The notes under the pieces: model-generated
Seen by the model: the letters and a program-made list of their open reading frames with translations, nothing else
Told to the model about the DNA's origin: nothing
Databases searched by the model: none
Source of the DNA: Bacteroidales bacterium UBA2712
GTDB lineage: Bacteria; Bacteroidota; Bacteroidia; Bacteroidales; Paludibacteraceae
Length of the DNA stretch: 64,000 nucleotides
Assembly (NCBI GenBank): GCA_002354055.1
Contig: DEKW01000019.1
Location: 173,165 to 237,164, forward strand
Direction: 5' to 3'
Position numbers and translations under genes: made by a program
In this document: in pieces, positions 10,174 to 18,753 of the stretch
Layout of the letters: each line of letters starts with the position of its first letter
Position numbering within the stretch: the stretch's first letter is position 1

Positions 10174-13156
10174 TTTCTTCCTCCTTTTCTACGGGTTTGT
10201 CTAATTCATCGAGTTCTGCCAGCCGTTGGCTGATCATCGTGTGGATGTCATCTGTCCGGACGGTGTAGTTCTGCTGCAGCACGAGCAGGTACTGACGCGC
10301 CTGGAAGAGCTCGCCGCGGGCTTTGTTGATGTCGCTTAGTAGCACTAATGCCCGCGCTAACCAGTATTGCTGCTGGGTGTTCATCTGGGTGAACTCCATC
10401 ACTTGCGCTTCGGCGGTATCCAGATCTTTCTGCTCATAATAACTCTGCGCCAGCAGGTATTTCGCCTCGGCTCCTTGTGCCGTACGCACTTCGGTTGCCA
10501 AAATAGCGAGGTCCGGTTGCGCTTTACTCCATTGGCCGAGTGCCACGCGGGCTTTGGCTCTGCCGTACAGCGCTTCGGCTTTGGTCTCCTCCGTCAGCGG
10601 CTGGTCACTCAGGATCTGGTCAGCGATGTCGATAGCCGCCTGATGACGACCGAGCGCTTGGGAGCATCGCAGGATACCCAGCCGCGCAATCGTCGTGTTC
10701 TCGCGGGTCGAGGCCAAGGCATGCATCCTATAGAAGCCCTCTAAGGCGCACGCGTAATCGCCCTTGTCGTAACATATCTCCGCTACGCGGGTGGCCGCCT
10801 CCTCCTGATAGGGGTTGGCGTTCATCTCTGCCAGCACAGTGTATTGCGCCAACGCCTCCGAACTCTTACCCAGACGGTAATACGAGTCCGCCAGATAGTA
10901 CCGCGCTACGGTGCAGTAACGACCGCCGGCGCAATACTGGGTGAGGTAGTTGGAGAGCGAGACAGTCGCTTTCTGGTATGCTGCCTGCATGTATTGCATC
11001 TCTGCTGCGGCGTAGATCAGGCTGTCCTCTTTGGTCGAGACATTCATGTTGACTTTCGCCAGATTCTTAGTGTAAGCGAGATATTCGTTCACGTTTCCGG
11101 TCTCGACATACAGAGCCTGCAGCGCATCGAGCGCCGTGTAAGCCTCTTCGGTTGCCGGATAGGTCTCTATCGTCTTACGGTAAGCCGCGATAGCCTGGTC
11201 GTTCTGACCGAGGTTACGATAGAGCATCGCGCGCTCCAGCGAAGCCTTGCGCGCTACCGACGAATGCGGGTACGAAGCGAGCAACTGCTCGTAGGTCACG
11301 ATAGCTCCGCGCTCATCGTCCTGTTGCAACTGTGCACGGGCGATCTCATACACGCCGTCATCCGCGTAGTCGGACTTCGGGTACCGCTTCACCAGATCGC
11401 GCAGCACGCTGATCTTCTCTGCGTACTTATGCTGCAAACCAAGGGCGTAACCTCTCTGGAAGAGGGCATAATCGGTGCCGGCTGCCTGGAGGTTGGACAC
11501 CTGTGTATAATAGGTGATGGCCTGCTGGAACTGGCGTGCGTTGAAATAGCAGTCGCCTATTCGGTTGAGGGCATCGGCATATGTCGCTTCGGTAGCCAGG
11601 GCTGCATCCAGATAGATGGAGAAGGCCTCTCGTGCCTGGTCGTATTTGTTCTGCGAGAAATAGGTGTAGCCCTGCAGGTACCGGGCGATGGAGTAGTTCT
11701 GCGAGCGCTTTGCATCGGGGCGGGCAAAGAAGGCCTCCAGATCCTTGGCGCACTCCTCGTAGCGGCGCAAGCGATAGTTCGCTTCGGCGCGTACGTAGTA
11801 AGCCTCCGTAGAGTACTTATCGGACTCCGCACGGTGCGCCAGCACCTCGCTCATCCACTCTGCCGACTGCTGCATCTTGCCTTGCAGGAAGTTATCAGCG
11901 CCTAACTGGTAGCGCAGGTACTGCTTGGTCTCTTTCATCTTCGGCGTGGGGTTCGGTATCGAATCCAGGGTCGAGATAGCGGCCGCGTAGTTCTTGCTCT
12001 GCATCAGCGCGTCGGACAGCAACTGGTAGATACGGTTCTCGTATTTGGAATCCGGGAACTGGTGCAGGAAGTCGTTGAACGCCCGAACCGACTCACCCAG
12101 AGCCGACGACGACTGATAGGTGCAGAGGGTGTAGTTATACGACGCCTCCTCCTTGATAGCCGGCGTCAGACCGTAGTTGGCTGCGGCCTGATAGGATAAC
12201 TTCGCTTGCTCGGGCTGATTGAGTTGCACGTAGGCATTACCCATCGTCAGACAGGTTGCCTCGGAGATCGTGTCGTTCTCCTGTTTCACCTTCTTGAGCG
12301 CCAGCACCGCCTCGTCGTAGCGGCCTAACTTGTACTGCGCCATGCCGAGCATGTACATATCGTTGCGAACCGGCTCTTCGGCGTTCTCCGCTGCCGCCTG
12401 CGCGTATTGTTTCAGGTGCTCGGCCGCCACTTCGTTCTCGCCGTTATGGTACGCGATCTCGCCTAAGAGACGATGGAGTTCGCTGTTATTCAGGCTCTCG
12501 GGGTGCTCGCGCAGCAGGGTCTCCGCGCGGTTCTTCACCTCCTCGTAGTTGCCCTGGGCATACTCGATCTGCACGATGTAATACGGCACGGTCTTGGCGT
12601 ACGTCGGCTCGTTCTCGATAGCCTTCAACGCCGGCAGAGCCTTGTCGTATTTCTCCTGTTTGTACATGCAGTACGCATAGTAATACGTCCCGCGAACTTT
12701 GTATCGGTTCTCGGATTTGGAGAGCTGGCCGAAGTATATCGACGCCCTTTGGTACTCCTGCATCATCAGGTACGCGTACCCGCGATAGAAGGAGTAGTCC
12801 TGCTGGTGCGGCCTCGTCAGGGCGTGCACATCGATAGGCTCCAAGACTTTCAGCGCTTGTTTGTAATGCCCTTTCTCTACCTGCAGTACGCCCTGCATGA
12901 AATGGATCTCATCCAGAAACGTCGTGTACGGATAAGCCTGCAGGTACTCCTTCAGGTCGCGCTGCAACAACTTATCCCGTCCGTCGAAACGGGCGGATAA
13001 GGCATTGTATTGCGTCTCCATCTCCGTCGTCTGGGCAAAGAGCGGAGTAAGGAATAAGGAATAAAGAATAAAGACGCAAATGATTCTACCGATAGAAACA
13101 AGTCTTTGTTCCTTCAGCGAAGCGGTCTTTACTCTTTGAGCGAAGCGGTCTATCAT
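10163..13156 (-). CDS. Large tetratricopeptide-repeat periplasmic protein
   Basis: 997 residues, almost entirely TPR helices: repeated patterns such as AxxYYxxGxxxYxxxxYxxA from about residue 60 to 970, ending in a Glu-rich tail. A hydrophobic export segment (ICVFILYSLFLTPLFAQ) lies at about residues 26-42, after an unusually long basic lead-in. That lead-in is encoded by two mini-hairpin/GGTCT repeats and the hydrophobic core by a 7-bp tandem repeat, so the true start is uncertain; the ATG at 13156 is chosen because it overlaps the potD stop as ATGA. Expected role: scaffold in the periplasm, probably partnering the downstream barrel. No enzymatic motif seen. Confidence 0.8.
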   Translation of the reverse strand: MIDRFAQRVKTASLKEQRLVSIGRIICVFILYSLFLTPLFAQTTEMETQYNALSARFDGRDKLLQRDLKEYLQAYPYTTFLDEIHFMQGVLQVEKGHYKQALKVLEPIDVHALTRPHQQDYSFYRGYAYLMMQEYQRASIYFGQLSKSENRYKVRGTYYYAYCMYKQEKYDKALPALKAIENEPTYAKTVPYYIVQIEYAQGNYEEVKNRAETLLREHPESLNNSELHRLLGEIAYHNGENEVAAEHLKQYAQAAAENAEEPVRNDMYMLGMAQYKLGRYDEAVLALKKVKQENDTISEATCLTMGNAYVQLNQPEQAKLSYQAAANYGLTPAIKEEASYNYTLCTYQSSSALGESVRAFNDFLHQFPDSKYENRIYQLLSDALMQSKNYAAAISTLDSIPNPTPKMKETKQYLRYQLGADNFLQGKMQQSAEWMSEVLAHRAESDKYSTEAYYVRAEANYRLRRYEECAKDLEAFFARPDAKRSQNYSIARYLQGYTYFSQNKYDQAREAFSIYLDAALATEATYADALNRIGDCYFNARQFQQAITYYTQVSNLQAAGTDYALFQRGYALGLQHKYAEKISVLRDLVKRYPKSDYADDGVYEIARAQLQQDDERGAIVTYEQLLASYPHSSVARKASLERAMLYRNLGQNDQAIAAYRKTIETYPATEEAYTALDALQALYVETGNVNEYLAYTKNLAKVNMNVSTKEDSLIYAAAEMQYMQAAYQKATVSLSNYLTQYCAGGRYCTVARYYLADSYYRLGKSSEALAQYTVLAEMNANPYQEEAATRVAEICYDKGDYACALEGFYRMHALASTRENTTIARLGILRCSQALGRHQAAIDIADQILSDQPLTEETKAEALYGRAKARVALGQWSKAQPDLAILATEVRTAQGAEAKYLLAQSYYEQKDLDTAEAQVMEFTQMNTQQQYWLARALVLLSDINKARGELFQARQYLLVLQQNYTVRTDDIHTMISQRLAELDELDKPVEKEEENEE
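13043..13076. repeat. 7-bp tandem word (GAATAAR) in signal-peptide codons
   Basis: Four to five degenerate copies of GAATAAG/GAATAAA with strict 7-bp spacing, encoding the hydrophobic export core of the TPR protein on the minus strand. Confidence 0.75.
13117..13151. repeat. Two mini-hairpin GGTCT elements
   Basis: GCGAAGC followed by GGTCT occurs at 13117-13128 and again at 13140-13151, inside the first codons of the TPR gene. GCGAAGC is the well-known very stable DNA mini-hairpin (2-bp stem, GAA loop). Confidence 0.75.
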
Positions 13157-14409
13157 CTTGCTAATTTGATTTCATTCCACATCTCGAGCAGCATCTCCTG
13201 GCTCTCGCCGGCATCGTGCATCAGCGCGCAGCGGTCGATGATACTCTTGTCTGCATAATAAACGGGGTTGAGGTGCAGCGCGTGCGGGTCTAACATCTCG
13301 CCGTCCACCTCGATCGGGTCATTGCCGAAGAAATAAGAAGCATCCACACTCTCGGGCCACTCCTCTTCGTCGTTCTGCTCCTTCAGCACCTCAGCGGCAG
13401 CCAACGGACCGCCGGCGCAAGATACATAACCGATCTCGTCCATGTTTGCCAACGCATTGTCAGCACGGCACATATAGTCGATGAAGTATGTAGCGGCTTT
13501 CACGTTCTTTGCGTATTTCGGGATTACCCAACCGTCAAACCACACGTTCGAACCCTCTTGCGGTACGATGTAGTCGAGCATGACGCCCATCTCCGCTGCC
13601 TCTTCGATAGCGAACTGCGCATCGCCGGACCAGCTCAGGTTCATCCATGCCTTGCCTTTGGTCATCTCCTCCTTGCCGAAGTCCACTTCCCATCCGCAGA
13701 TCTGTTTTTTCGCCTTCAGCAGCACCTCTTTGACCGCAGCTACGCGCTCCGGAGTGATGTCACGAACGAGTTCGTCACGCGTCACTTCGCCGGCCTCGAT
13801 CTGGTCCGCAAAAGCGTACAGTACCAATACCGAATATACGTCGCGGAAAGCGTCCTTCATCAGGATCTTGTCCTCAAACTTCGGATCCAGTACCGCTGCC
13901 CAGCTCTTCAGGTCCTCGCGCTCCACGAACTGCGGGTTGTAGATGAAGCCCGTCGTGCCCCACATGTAACCTGCCGTGTAGTCGCTCACCTTCACGTCTG
14001 CACTCGGAGCCATCTGTTGGAATTTCTCCGTTACGAACGGGGAGATGTTGTCGAAATACCAGATGCTGTCAGCGATCAGTTCTTTCTGGATCGGCTGTAC
14101 CAGACCTTTCTTCAGCATTCGCTCGATGATGTACTCCGACGGGCAGAACACATCGTAGTCCTCGTGACCGACCTCGATCTTTGTCAGCGCGGTCTCGTTG
14201 ATGTCGAAGGTCTCATAAACCAGCTCCACTTTCTCGCCGGTCTGCTCGTAGTACCAAGCCTCGAAGTTCGTCTTGACGTCCTCGTTGATGTAGTCCGCCC
14301 AGTTCAGCACTTTGAGTTGATGTGCGCGGTCAGAACCGCCGCAGGAAACGAGTATTAGCGCTACGGCTAATAAACTTGAAATTTGAAATTTGAAATTTGA
14401 AATTTTCAT
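13153..14409 (-). CDS. potD: Spermidine/putrescine ABC transporter, substrate-binding lipoprotein
   Basis: 418 residues. A lipobox (VSC, Cys23) gives an anchored periplasmic-binding lipoprotein. Typical PotD/PotF features: LNWADYI near the mature N-terminus, YETFDINE, a DVFCPSEYI stretch and the W-rich C-lobe. It captures polyamine and hands it to PotB/PotC with ATP hydrolysis by PotA. It is fourth in potA-potB-potC-potD, overlapping potC by ATGA and the TPR gene by ATGA. The signal peptide (residues 2-12) is encoded by a 7-bp tandem word, GAAATTT read on the plus strand, which is odd for such a conserved protein. Confidence 0.93.
   Translation of the reverse strand: MKISNFKFQISSLLAVALILVSCGGSDRAHQLKVLNWADYINEDVKTNFEAWYYEQTGEKVELVYETFDINETALTKIEVGHEDYDVFCPSEYIIERMLKKGLVQPIQKELIADSIWYFDNISPFVTEKFQQMAPSADVKVSDYTAGYMWGTTGFIYNPQFVEREDLKSWAAVLDPKFEDKILMKDAFRDVYSVLVLYAFADQIEAGEVTRDELVRDITPERVAAVKEVLLKAKKQICGWEVDFGKEEMTKGKAWMNLSWSGDAQFAIEEAAEMGVMLDYIVPQEGSNVWFDGWVIPKYAKNVKAATYFIDYMCRADNALANMDEIGYVSCAGGPLAAAEVLKEQNDEEEWPESVDASYFFGNDPIEVDGEMLDPHALHLNPVYYADKSIIDRCALMHDAGESQEMLLEMWNEIKLAR
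14376..14406. repeat. 7-bp tandem word (GAAATTT) in potD signal peptide
   Basis: Four consecutive GAAATTT units plus partial copies, directly after the potD start codon on the minus strand. The same word recurs at 63663-63680 outside any gene. Confidence 0.9.
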
Positions 14410-15779
14410 TTTTCTTCTTGTTTAGAATTACGTATATTGATATAAATTAAAACGGTCAACATCACTAACAGGATGATGGTAAACAACGGTCTCAACTCCG
14501 GCGTCAGACCGCCTTTGCGGGCATCGGAGTAGATGAACGTACTGAGCGTCTCCAGACCTCCGGAGCCTTTGGTGAAGAACGTCACGCCGAAATCATCGAC
14601 ACTCAGCGTCAGCGCCAGGATGAATCCGCTCAGCATGCCCGGCCATAACTCCGGTAGCATCACCATCCGCAACGCCTGTCCCGGCGTAGCACCTAAGTCC
14701 AAAGCCGCCTCGTAGGTATTGGGGTTCATGCGGCTCAATCGCGGCAACACACTCAGTACCACGTACGGCGTACAGAATACCACATGGGCGATGCACACGG
14801 TCCCTAAGCCCTGACTCATGCCCAATGCCACAAACAGCAGGAAGAGCGATATACCGGTAATGATATCCGGGTTAATCATCGGCACGGAGTTCAGCAGACT
14901 CACCACCTTGCGGCTTCTGGCGCGCATGTTGTAGATGCCGATTGCCGCCAGCGTACCGAGTATCGTTGCACAAGTAGCCGCCACAAGCGCGATGACCACG
15001 GTGTACCAGATAGCGCTGTTCAGACCTGCGTCCGCCTGACCCGTAAAAAGGTTCGCGTATAGATCCATCGAGAAGCCCGTCCAGTTACCCAAGACCTTGC
15101 TCTTCGTGAACGAGAACACGGCGATCAGCGCAATCGGCGCGTACAGCACCATCAGCAGCAGCCAGAGATACAGCTGCGAACCGTAATGACGCCGCAGACC
15201 CATCCGCTGGCGGCGAAGCGTCTCTTGCTCCACGGGAGTGAGGTCACGCTCTTTGCGACGGCTATAGAAGATGTAGCCGCCATATAGGACGGTTCCCAAG
15301 AGTAGCAGTCCCGCAAAGACCCACCAGATCCATCCGCGGTTCTTTTTCTTGTCCAACTGCTCATGCAGGTACGCCTCGAAGGTATTATACGCGTTGCCGA
15401 CCAATACCCGCTGTGCGCGGTTCTTGATCGCTTTACCGTTCCGCCATACGACCCATCGAACCTCCGCTTCGTCCGTAAAACTATAGATGCTGTCGAACCC
15501 TTCTACCGGACCTTCGTTCACAAACACGAAGTCCAAGTCTTTGAGCGCAGCGGTCTTTTGACTTTCTACTTTGAGCGTAGCGGTCTGTATTCTAATATTC
15601 ACTTTCTCCCCGGCATAACTCTCCGGGAAGTCCGTCAGTACCTGTACGTCCCCTGTCGCACCGACCTTCAGATCGTACGTCAGGTTCGACTGCGCCATCA
15701 TAAAGGCGAAAGGCGAAAGGACGAAAAGGACGAAGCCTATAACCCTTAGCCCATAACCTTTAGCCATGAACCTTCTCAT
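14406..15779 (-). CDS. potC: Polyamine ABC permease PotC with an extra N-terminal periplasmic domain
   Basis: 457 residues, against about 260 for usual PotC. Residues from about 195 on are a standard permease: six membrane helices and the EAA loop (YEAALDLGATPGQALR, then LPELWPG). The first 195 residues are extra: a signal peptide or helix ending FMMAQ, a soluble beta-rich domain (about 30-145), one helix (WWVFAGLLLLGTVLYGG) and a basic cytoplasmic linker. The soluble domain resembles an oxygen-tolerance/BatD-like Ig fold only vaguely; I do not assign it. Two mini-hairpin GGTCT repeats and 7-bp words lie inside this extension. Overlaps potB and potD by 4 nt each. Could be a real fusion or two merged reading frames; the continuous frame favours fusion. 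Confidence 0.88.
   Translation of the reverse strand: MRRFMAKGYGLRVIGFVLFVLSPFAFMMAQSNLTYDLKVGATGDVQVLTDFPESYAGEKVNIRIQTATLKVESQKTAALKDLDFVFVNEGPVEGFDSIYSFTDEAEVRWVVWRNGKAIKNRAQRVLVGNAYNTFEAYLHEQLDKKKNRGWIWWVFAGLLLLGTVLYGGYIFYSRRKERDLTPVEQETLRRQRMGLRRHYGSQLYLWLLLMVLYAPIALIAVFSFTKSKVLGNWTGFSMDLYANLFTGQADAGLNSAIWYTVVIALVAATCATILGTLAAIGIYNMRARSRKVVSLLNSVPMINPDIITGISLFLLFVALGMSQGLGTVCIAHVVFCTPYVVLSVLPRLSRMNPNTYEAALDLGATPGQALRMVMLPELWPGMLSGFILALTLSVDDFGVTFFTKGSGGLETLSTFIYSDARKGGLTPELRPLFTIILLVMLTVLIYINIRNSKQEEK
15545..15586. repeat. Two mini-hairpin GGTCT elements inside potC
   Basis: GCGCAGC+GGTCT at 15545-15556 and GCGTAGC+GGTCT at 15575-15586, joined by CTTTTGA, CTTTCTA, CTTTGAG words at 7-bp spacing. 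Read in frame they add a short polar stretch (about LKVESQKTAALK) to the extra PotC domain. Confidence 0.75.
15702..15730. repeat. 7-bp tandem word (AAAGGCG) in potC signal peptide
   Basis: Two exact AAAGGCG units and degenerate followers encode the FVLFVLSPFAF core. A further near-repeat (ATAACC..TTAGCC, twice) covers the preceding codons. The 13-mer TAAAGGCGAAAGG is shared with an lpxB insertion. Confidence 0.7.
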
Positions 15780-16570
15780 ATCATCCCTCCTTTCTCTCCG
15801 TCATCGTTATTATCGCCGAAGAACGACGTCAGGGCGATGATGATCAGCAGCACGAGCGACAGTACCGCACCGTAGTTCAGCAGGTCGGTCGTAGTGATAT
15901 AATCCTGAATGAGGCTACCGAACAACTTGATATTATTATGCGTCAGCAGTTCTGCAATCGCGAAGGTCGAGACCGTCGGCATGAAGACCATCACTACGCC
16001 GCTATAGACGCCAGGCATACTGAGCGGCACAATCACTTTCCAGAAACTCTGCCAGCGGCTGGCACCCAAGTCCTGAGCCGCCTCCACAAGCGAGTTATCC
16101 ATCTTCTGCAGCGTGTTGTAGATCGGGTAGATCATGAACGGCAGGTAGTCGTAGCAAAGGCCGAAAAGCAGCGCCCCTTCGCCCAACGGCAGACCGAGCA
16201 TATTAAATAGCTCTACCGTCGCTACCGTGCGCAGCAGGAAATTGATCCACATCGGCAGGATAAACAACATCGCCATCACTTTCGGCGTCTTGAAGTCCTC
16301 CTGCGCCATGATATACGCTGCCGGATAACCGATCAGCAGGCAGATCGCGGTATTGAAAACCGCAATCATCACCGAGTACAAGAAGGTTTGGATAGCTTCG
16401 CTATGAGAAAAGAACTTCGCGAAATTGCGTACCGTGAAATGTCCGTCAATATCCGTGAACGCATAGACGCCCACGAGAATCAGCGGCAGCACGACGAACA
16501 GCAGCATGAACAGTATATACGGCCATGCCCACGTCCGCCGACTCGAAAATATCTGAATCACCTTACTCAT
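15776..16570 (-). CDS. potB: Polyamine ABC transporter permease PotB
   Basis: 264 residues, normal PotB length, six predicted membrane helices. The EAA loop, which docks on PotA, reads VEAAQDLGASRWQSFW followed by IVPLSMPG at about residues 173-200. The start overlaps potA by 8 nt and the stop overlaps potC by ATGA, so it is translated as part of one coupled unit. It forms the membrane channel with PotC. Confidence 0.94.
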   Translation of the reverse strand: MSKVIQIFSSRRTWAWPYILFMLLFVVLPLILVGVYAFTDIDGHFTVRNFAKFFSHSEAIQTFLYSVMIAVFNTAICLLIGYPAAYIMAQEDFKTPKVMAMLFILPMWINFLLRTVATVELFNMLGLPLGEGALLFGLCYDYLPFMIYPIYNTLQKMDNSLVEAAQDLGASRWQSFWKVIVPLSMPGVYSGVVMVFMPTVSTFAIAELLTHNNIKLFGSLIQDYITTTDLLNYGAVLSLVLLIIIALTSFFGDNNDDGEKGGMI

Positions 16571-18068
16571 GGCTTTCGACTTTCGACTTTCGACTTTCGA
16601 CTAATATCTTATCCTTCGGTATAACCACTCCTACGCGGTCGCCGTCGTCCCACACATCGTTCGTGTTGACGTACAGGTCGTAACCCTCATCCGTACGGAT
16701 GGTCAGCTGGTAGTGGTTACCCTTATAGAGAATGAAATGTACTTCGCCGGAGAGCTTGCCTTCTTCCTCGTAGTCCTGCAGGTCGATGGAGCGGAACGGC
16801 ACTTTGACTTGCACTTTCTCGCCGGGCTCCAGACCTTCGATTTGTTTGGGCTGCACTTCCCACTCGGCGCCGATGAAACGCACCTTGCCGTTCTTGAGCA
16901 CTTCGCCTTCGAAATAGTTGTAGATATAGTGCTCTTTCTTCATGATCTGGATATCTTCCGGCCGCACGAGCATGCCTACTTCAGTACCCGGCAGGTACTC
17001 GTGGTAGTCCTGAATGAGGAACTCATAGTTATCCGCCGCCAGCACGCGCATTTCATAGTGCACACCCTTGAAGATACAACTCTGTACCTCGCCGTACCAT
17101 TTCGTGAATTTCCCCTTCGGCACGCGGTCCTCCGGATCATCCTCAATGTTTTGTGAATCGGTCTTTGAGTCCGCAGGACGGTCTTTCGACTTTTGACTTT
17201 CGACTTTCCAAATATAAATATCCTCCGGCCGGATGACGACGTCCACGGGGTTGTTCTCGCCGAAACCCGTGTCAATACAATCGAACACCTGACCGCAGAA
17301 CTCTACTTTCTTGTCTTTGATCATTGTGCCGCTGAGGATATTGCTCTCGCCGATAAAATCCGCGACGAAGCAGTTCTGCGGCTCGTTATAAATATCTGTC
17401 GGAGTACCGATCTGTTGAATCTTTCCTTCGTTCATCACCACCACGCGGTCGCTCAGCGTCAGCGCTTCTTCCTGGTCGTGCGTCACGTAGATAAACGTGA
17501 TACCGAGTTTCTCGTGCAGCTCCTTGAGCTCGATCTGCATGTCGTGCCGCATCTTCAGATCCAAAGCGCTCAGCGGTTCGTCGAGCAGCAGCACTTCCGG
17601 CTCGTTGACAATCGCGCGGGCTATCGCCACACGTTGTTGCTGACCGCCACTCAAGGTATCTACCTTGCGCTCCTCGTAGCCCGTCATGTTCGCCATCTTC
17701 AGCGCCTTGCGAACTTTCTTCTTGATCGTCTCGGGGTCCTCTTTCTTCAGCTTCAGACCGAACGCTACGTTGTTAAACACATTCAGATGCGGAAACAGGG
17801 CGTACTTCTGAAACACCGTGTTCACCGGCCTCTTGTAAGGCGGCGTCTTCGTCACGTCCTCACCTTTCAACAAGATGTCACCACTGCTGGCTACCTGAAA
17901 TCCTGCGATGCAACGCAGTAATGTCGTTTTTCCGCAACCCGATGGGCCAAGGATGGTCACGAACTCACCTTTTTTTACCTGCAGACTAACGTCATTCAGC
18001 GCGAACTTACCGTCCTCAAACTGCTTGAAAACGTGGTTCACCTCAATGATAAACGGATTCTTACTCAT
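16563..18068 (-). CDS. potA: Polyamine ABC transporter ATPase PotA
   Basis: 501 residues. Walker A GPSGCGKTT at 41-49, signature LSGGQQQR at 139-146, Walker B LLLDEP at about 160-165, then a long TOBE-type regulatory C-terminus with two RPEDI motifs. It is longer than Gram-negative PotA of about 370 residues; extended forms occur in Bacteroidales. Residues about 288-316, between the first RPEDI and the next beta strands, are a Lys/Ser/Asp-rich insertion encoded by a mini-hairpin/7-bp word repeat, and the last dozen residues are encoded by another such repeat. First gene of the six-gene operon; promoter upstream at about 18190-18220. Confidence 0.94.
   Translation of the reverse strand: MSKNPFIIEVNHVFKQFEDGKFALNDVSLQVKKGEFVTILGPSGCGKTTLLRCIAGFQVASSGDILLKGEDVTKTPPYKRPVNTVFQKYALFPHLNVFNNVAFGLKLKKEDPETIKKKVRKALKMANMTGYEERKVDTLSGGQQQRVAIARAIVNEPEVLLLDEPLSALDLKMRHDMQIELKELHEKLGITFIYVTHDQEEALTLSDRVVVMNEGKIQQIGTPTDIYNEPQNCFVADFIGESNILSGTMIKDKKVEFCGQVFDCIDTGFGENNPVDVVIRPEDIYIWKVESQKSKDRPADSKTDSQNIEDDPEDRVPKGKFTKWYGEVQSCIFKGVHYEMRVLAADNYEFLIQDYHEYLPGTEVGMLVRPEDIQIMKKEHYIYNYFEGEVLKNGKVRFIGAEWEVQPKQIEGLEPGEKVQVKVPFRSIDLQDYEEEGKLSGEVHFILYKGNHYQLTIRTDEGYDLYVNTNDVWDDGDRVGVVIPKDKILVESRKSKVESHE
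16573..16602. repeat. 7-bp tandem word (CTTTCGA) at potA 3' end
   Basis: Four perfect CTTTCGA units encode the Lys/Glu/Ser-rich C-terminal tail of PotA on the minus strand. Confidence 0.9.
17169..17209. repeat. Mini-hairpin GGTCT element plus 7-bp words inside potA
   Basis: GTCC-GCA-GGAC hairpin at 17169-17179, GGTCT at 17180-17184, then CTTTCGA/CTTTTGA/CTTTCGA words. It lies in frame within the regulatory domain of PotA. Confidence 0.8.
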
Positions 18069-18146
18069 TTCTTTAAACTAGATTGGATTACGATACTCTC
18101 GATCAATCATAAAATATATACGTTTTGTTATACATTATTTACTTGC

Positions 18147-18167
18147 GCCTACGCAGCAAGCGTACGC
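18147..18167 (-). promoter_or_regulatory. Hairpin in the potA 5' leader
   Basis: Stem GC-c-TACGC / GCGTA-c-GC (7 pairs, one mismatch) with a 5-nt loop, flanked by the palindrome GCGCATATGCGC region. It lies between the promoter and the start codon, about 80-100 nt upstream of potA. A role in leader control is possible but unproven. Confidence 0.4.
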
Positions 18168-18187
18168 ATATGCGCACATTTCGGCTG

Positions 18188-18219
18188 CAAAGGTACAACA
18201 AAAATTGCAAATATGCAAA
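18188..18219 (-). promoter_or_regulatory. Bacteroidota promoter of the pot operon
   Basis: On the minus strand TTTG, 20 nt, TACCTTTG: the phylum-specific -33/-7 pair. The -33 box is part of TTGCA-TATT-TGCAA. Predicted leader about 110 nt before potA. Confidence 0.8.
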
Positions 18220-18239
18220 CTTTCGAGTGTTTTTCGCCA

Positions 18240-18451
18240 AATAAAATGCAATTTTATGTATTAAATGGGCTTATGGGGCATTTATGCTTGCATAAAAATG
18301 ACCGATAGGCGCATTTAATACGGGAGCCTTTAGGCTTGGCGAAAACACTCGCCTGGGCATATTTACCGCAGGACGCGAACGTACTTTCGAAGGGGTACCC
18401 ATTCATGGGGGAGGTGGTCGAATTTACTACAAAAATCCCCCAAAAAACGTT
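18240..18451. other. Gene-free stretch with short inverted repeats
   Basis: No credible gene. Holds small inverted repeats such as GCC-TTTA-GGC, GCGA..TCGC, CTT-TCG-AAG and CCCAT..ATGGG. Nothing else recognised. Confidence 0.4.
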
Positions 18452-18484
18452 CAAAAATTGTACAAAAATTGTACAAAAATTGTA
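18452..18484. repeat. 11-bp tandem repeat, three copies
   Basis: Three exact, contiguous copies of CAAAAATTGTA. No gene overlaps. Period equals about one helical turn. Confidence 0.95.
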
Positions 18485-18492
18485 CTAAAAGC

Positions 18493-18539
18493 GCGTGATT
18501 ACCGCGTGATAACCGGGTGATTACCGCGTTATTACCGCG
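18493..18539. repeat. 11-bp tandem repeat, four copies
   Basis: GCGTGATTACC, GCGTGATAACC, GGGTGATTACC, GCGTTATTACC and a partial GCG. The core GTAATCACG (opposite strand) is also the word used in the spacers at 41811-41847 and 58918-58950. Confidence 0.95.
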
Positions 18540-18692
18540 ACATTCATATGACGAAAACGAGAGGAAAGCGGATGAACGAGCCTCAGGAGAATACCTCTCC
18601 AAAATCTGACGTCAAAGATACACAAAATTTTTGACATTTCCAAATTTCCCGCCTCAAAAAACAATGAAAAATATATAAAAGTAGCAAAAATA

Positions 18693-18724
18693 CTTGTGTA
18701 TGTCATTTTTTTTGTGTAATTTTG
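18693..18724 (+). promoter_or_regulatory. Bacteroidota promoter upstream of DUF4160
   Basis: CTTG at 18693-18696, 20 nt, TAATTTTG at 18717-18724; about 30 bp before the ATG at 18754. Confidence 0.65.
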
Positions 18725-18753
18725 CAGCGCAAAATCTTTAATACAAGAAAATT

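Noticed and set aside
13117..13151. DNA uptake signal (similar to the Pasteurellaceae AAGCGGT core)
   Set aside because: The resemblance covers only the fixed part; the variable self-complementary stem and a Bacteroidales host argue against an uptake word.
18452..18539. CRISPR-like direct repeats
   Set aside because: Units are 11 bp and contiguous with no spacers, and no cas gene is in the window.
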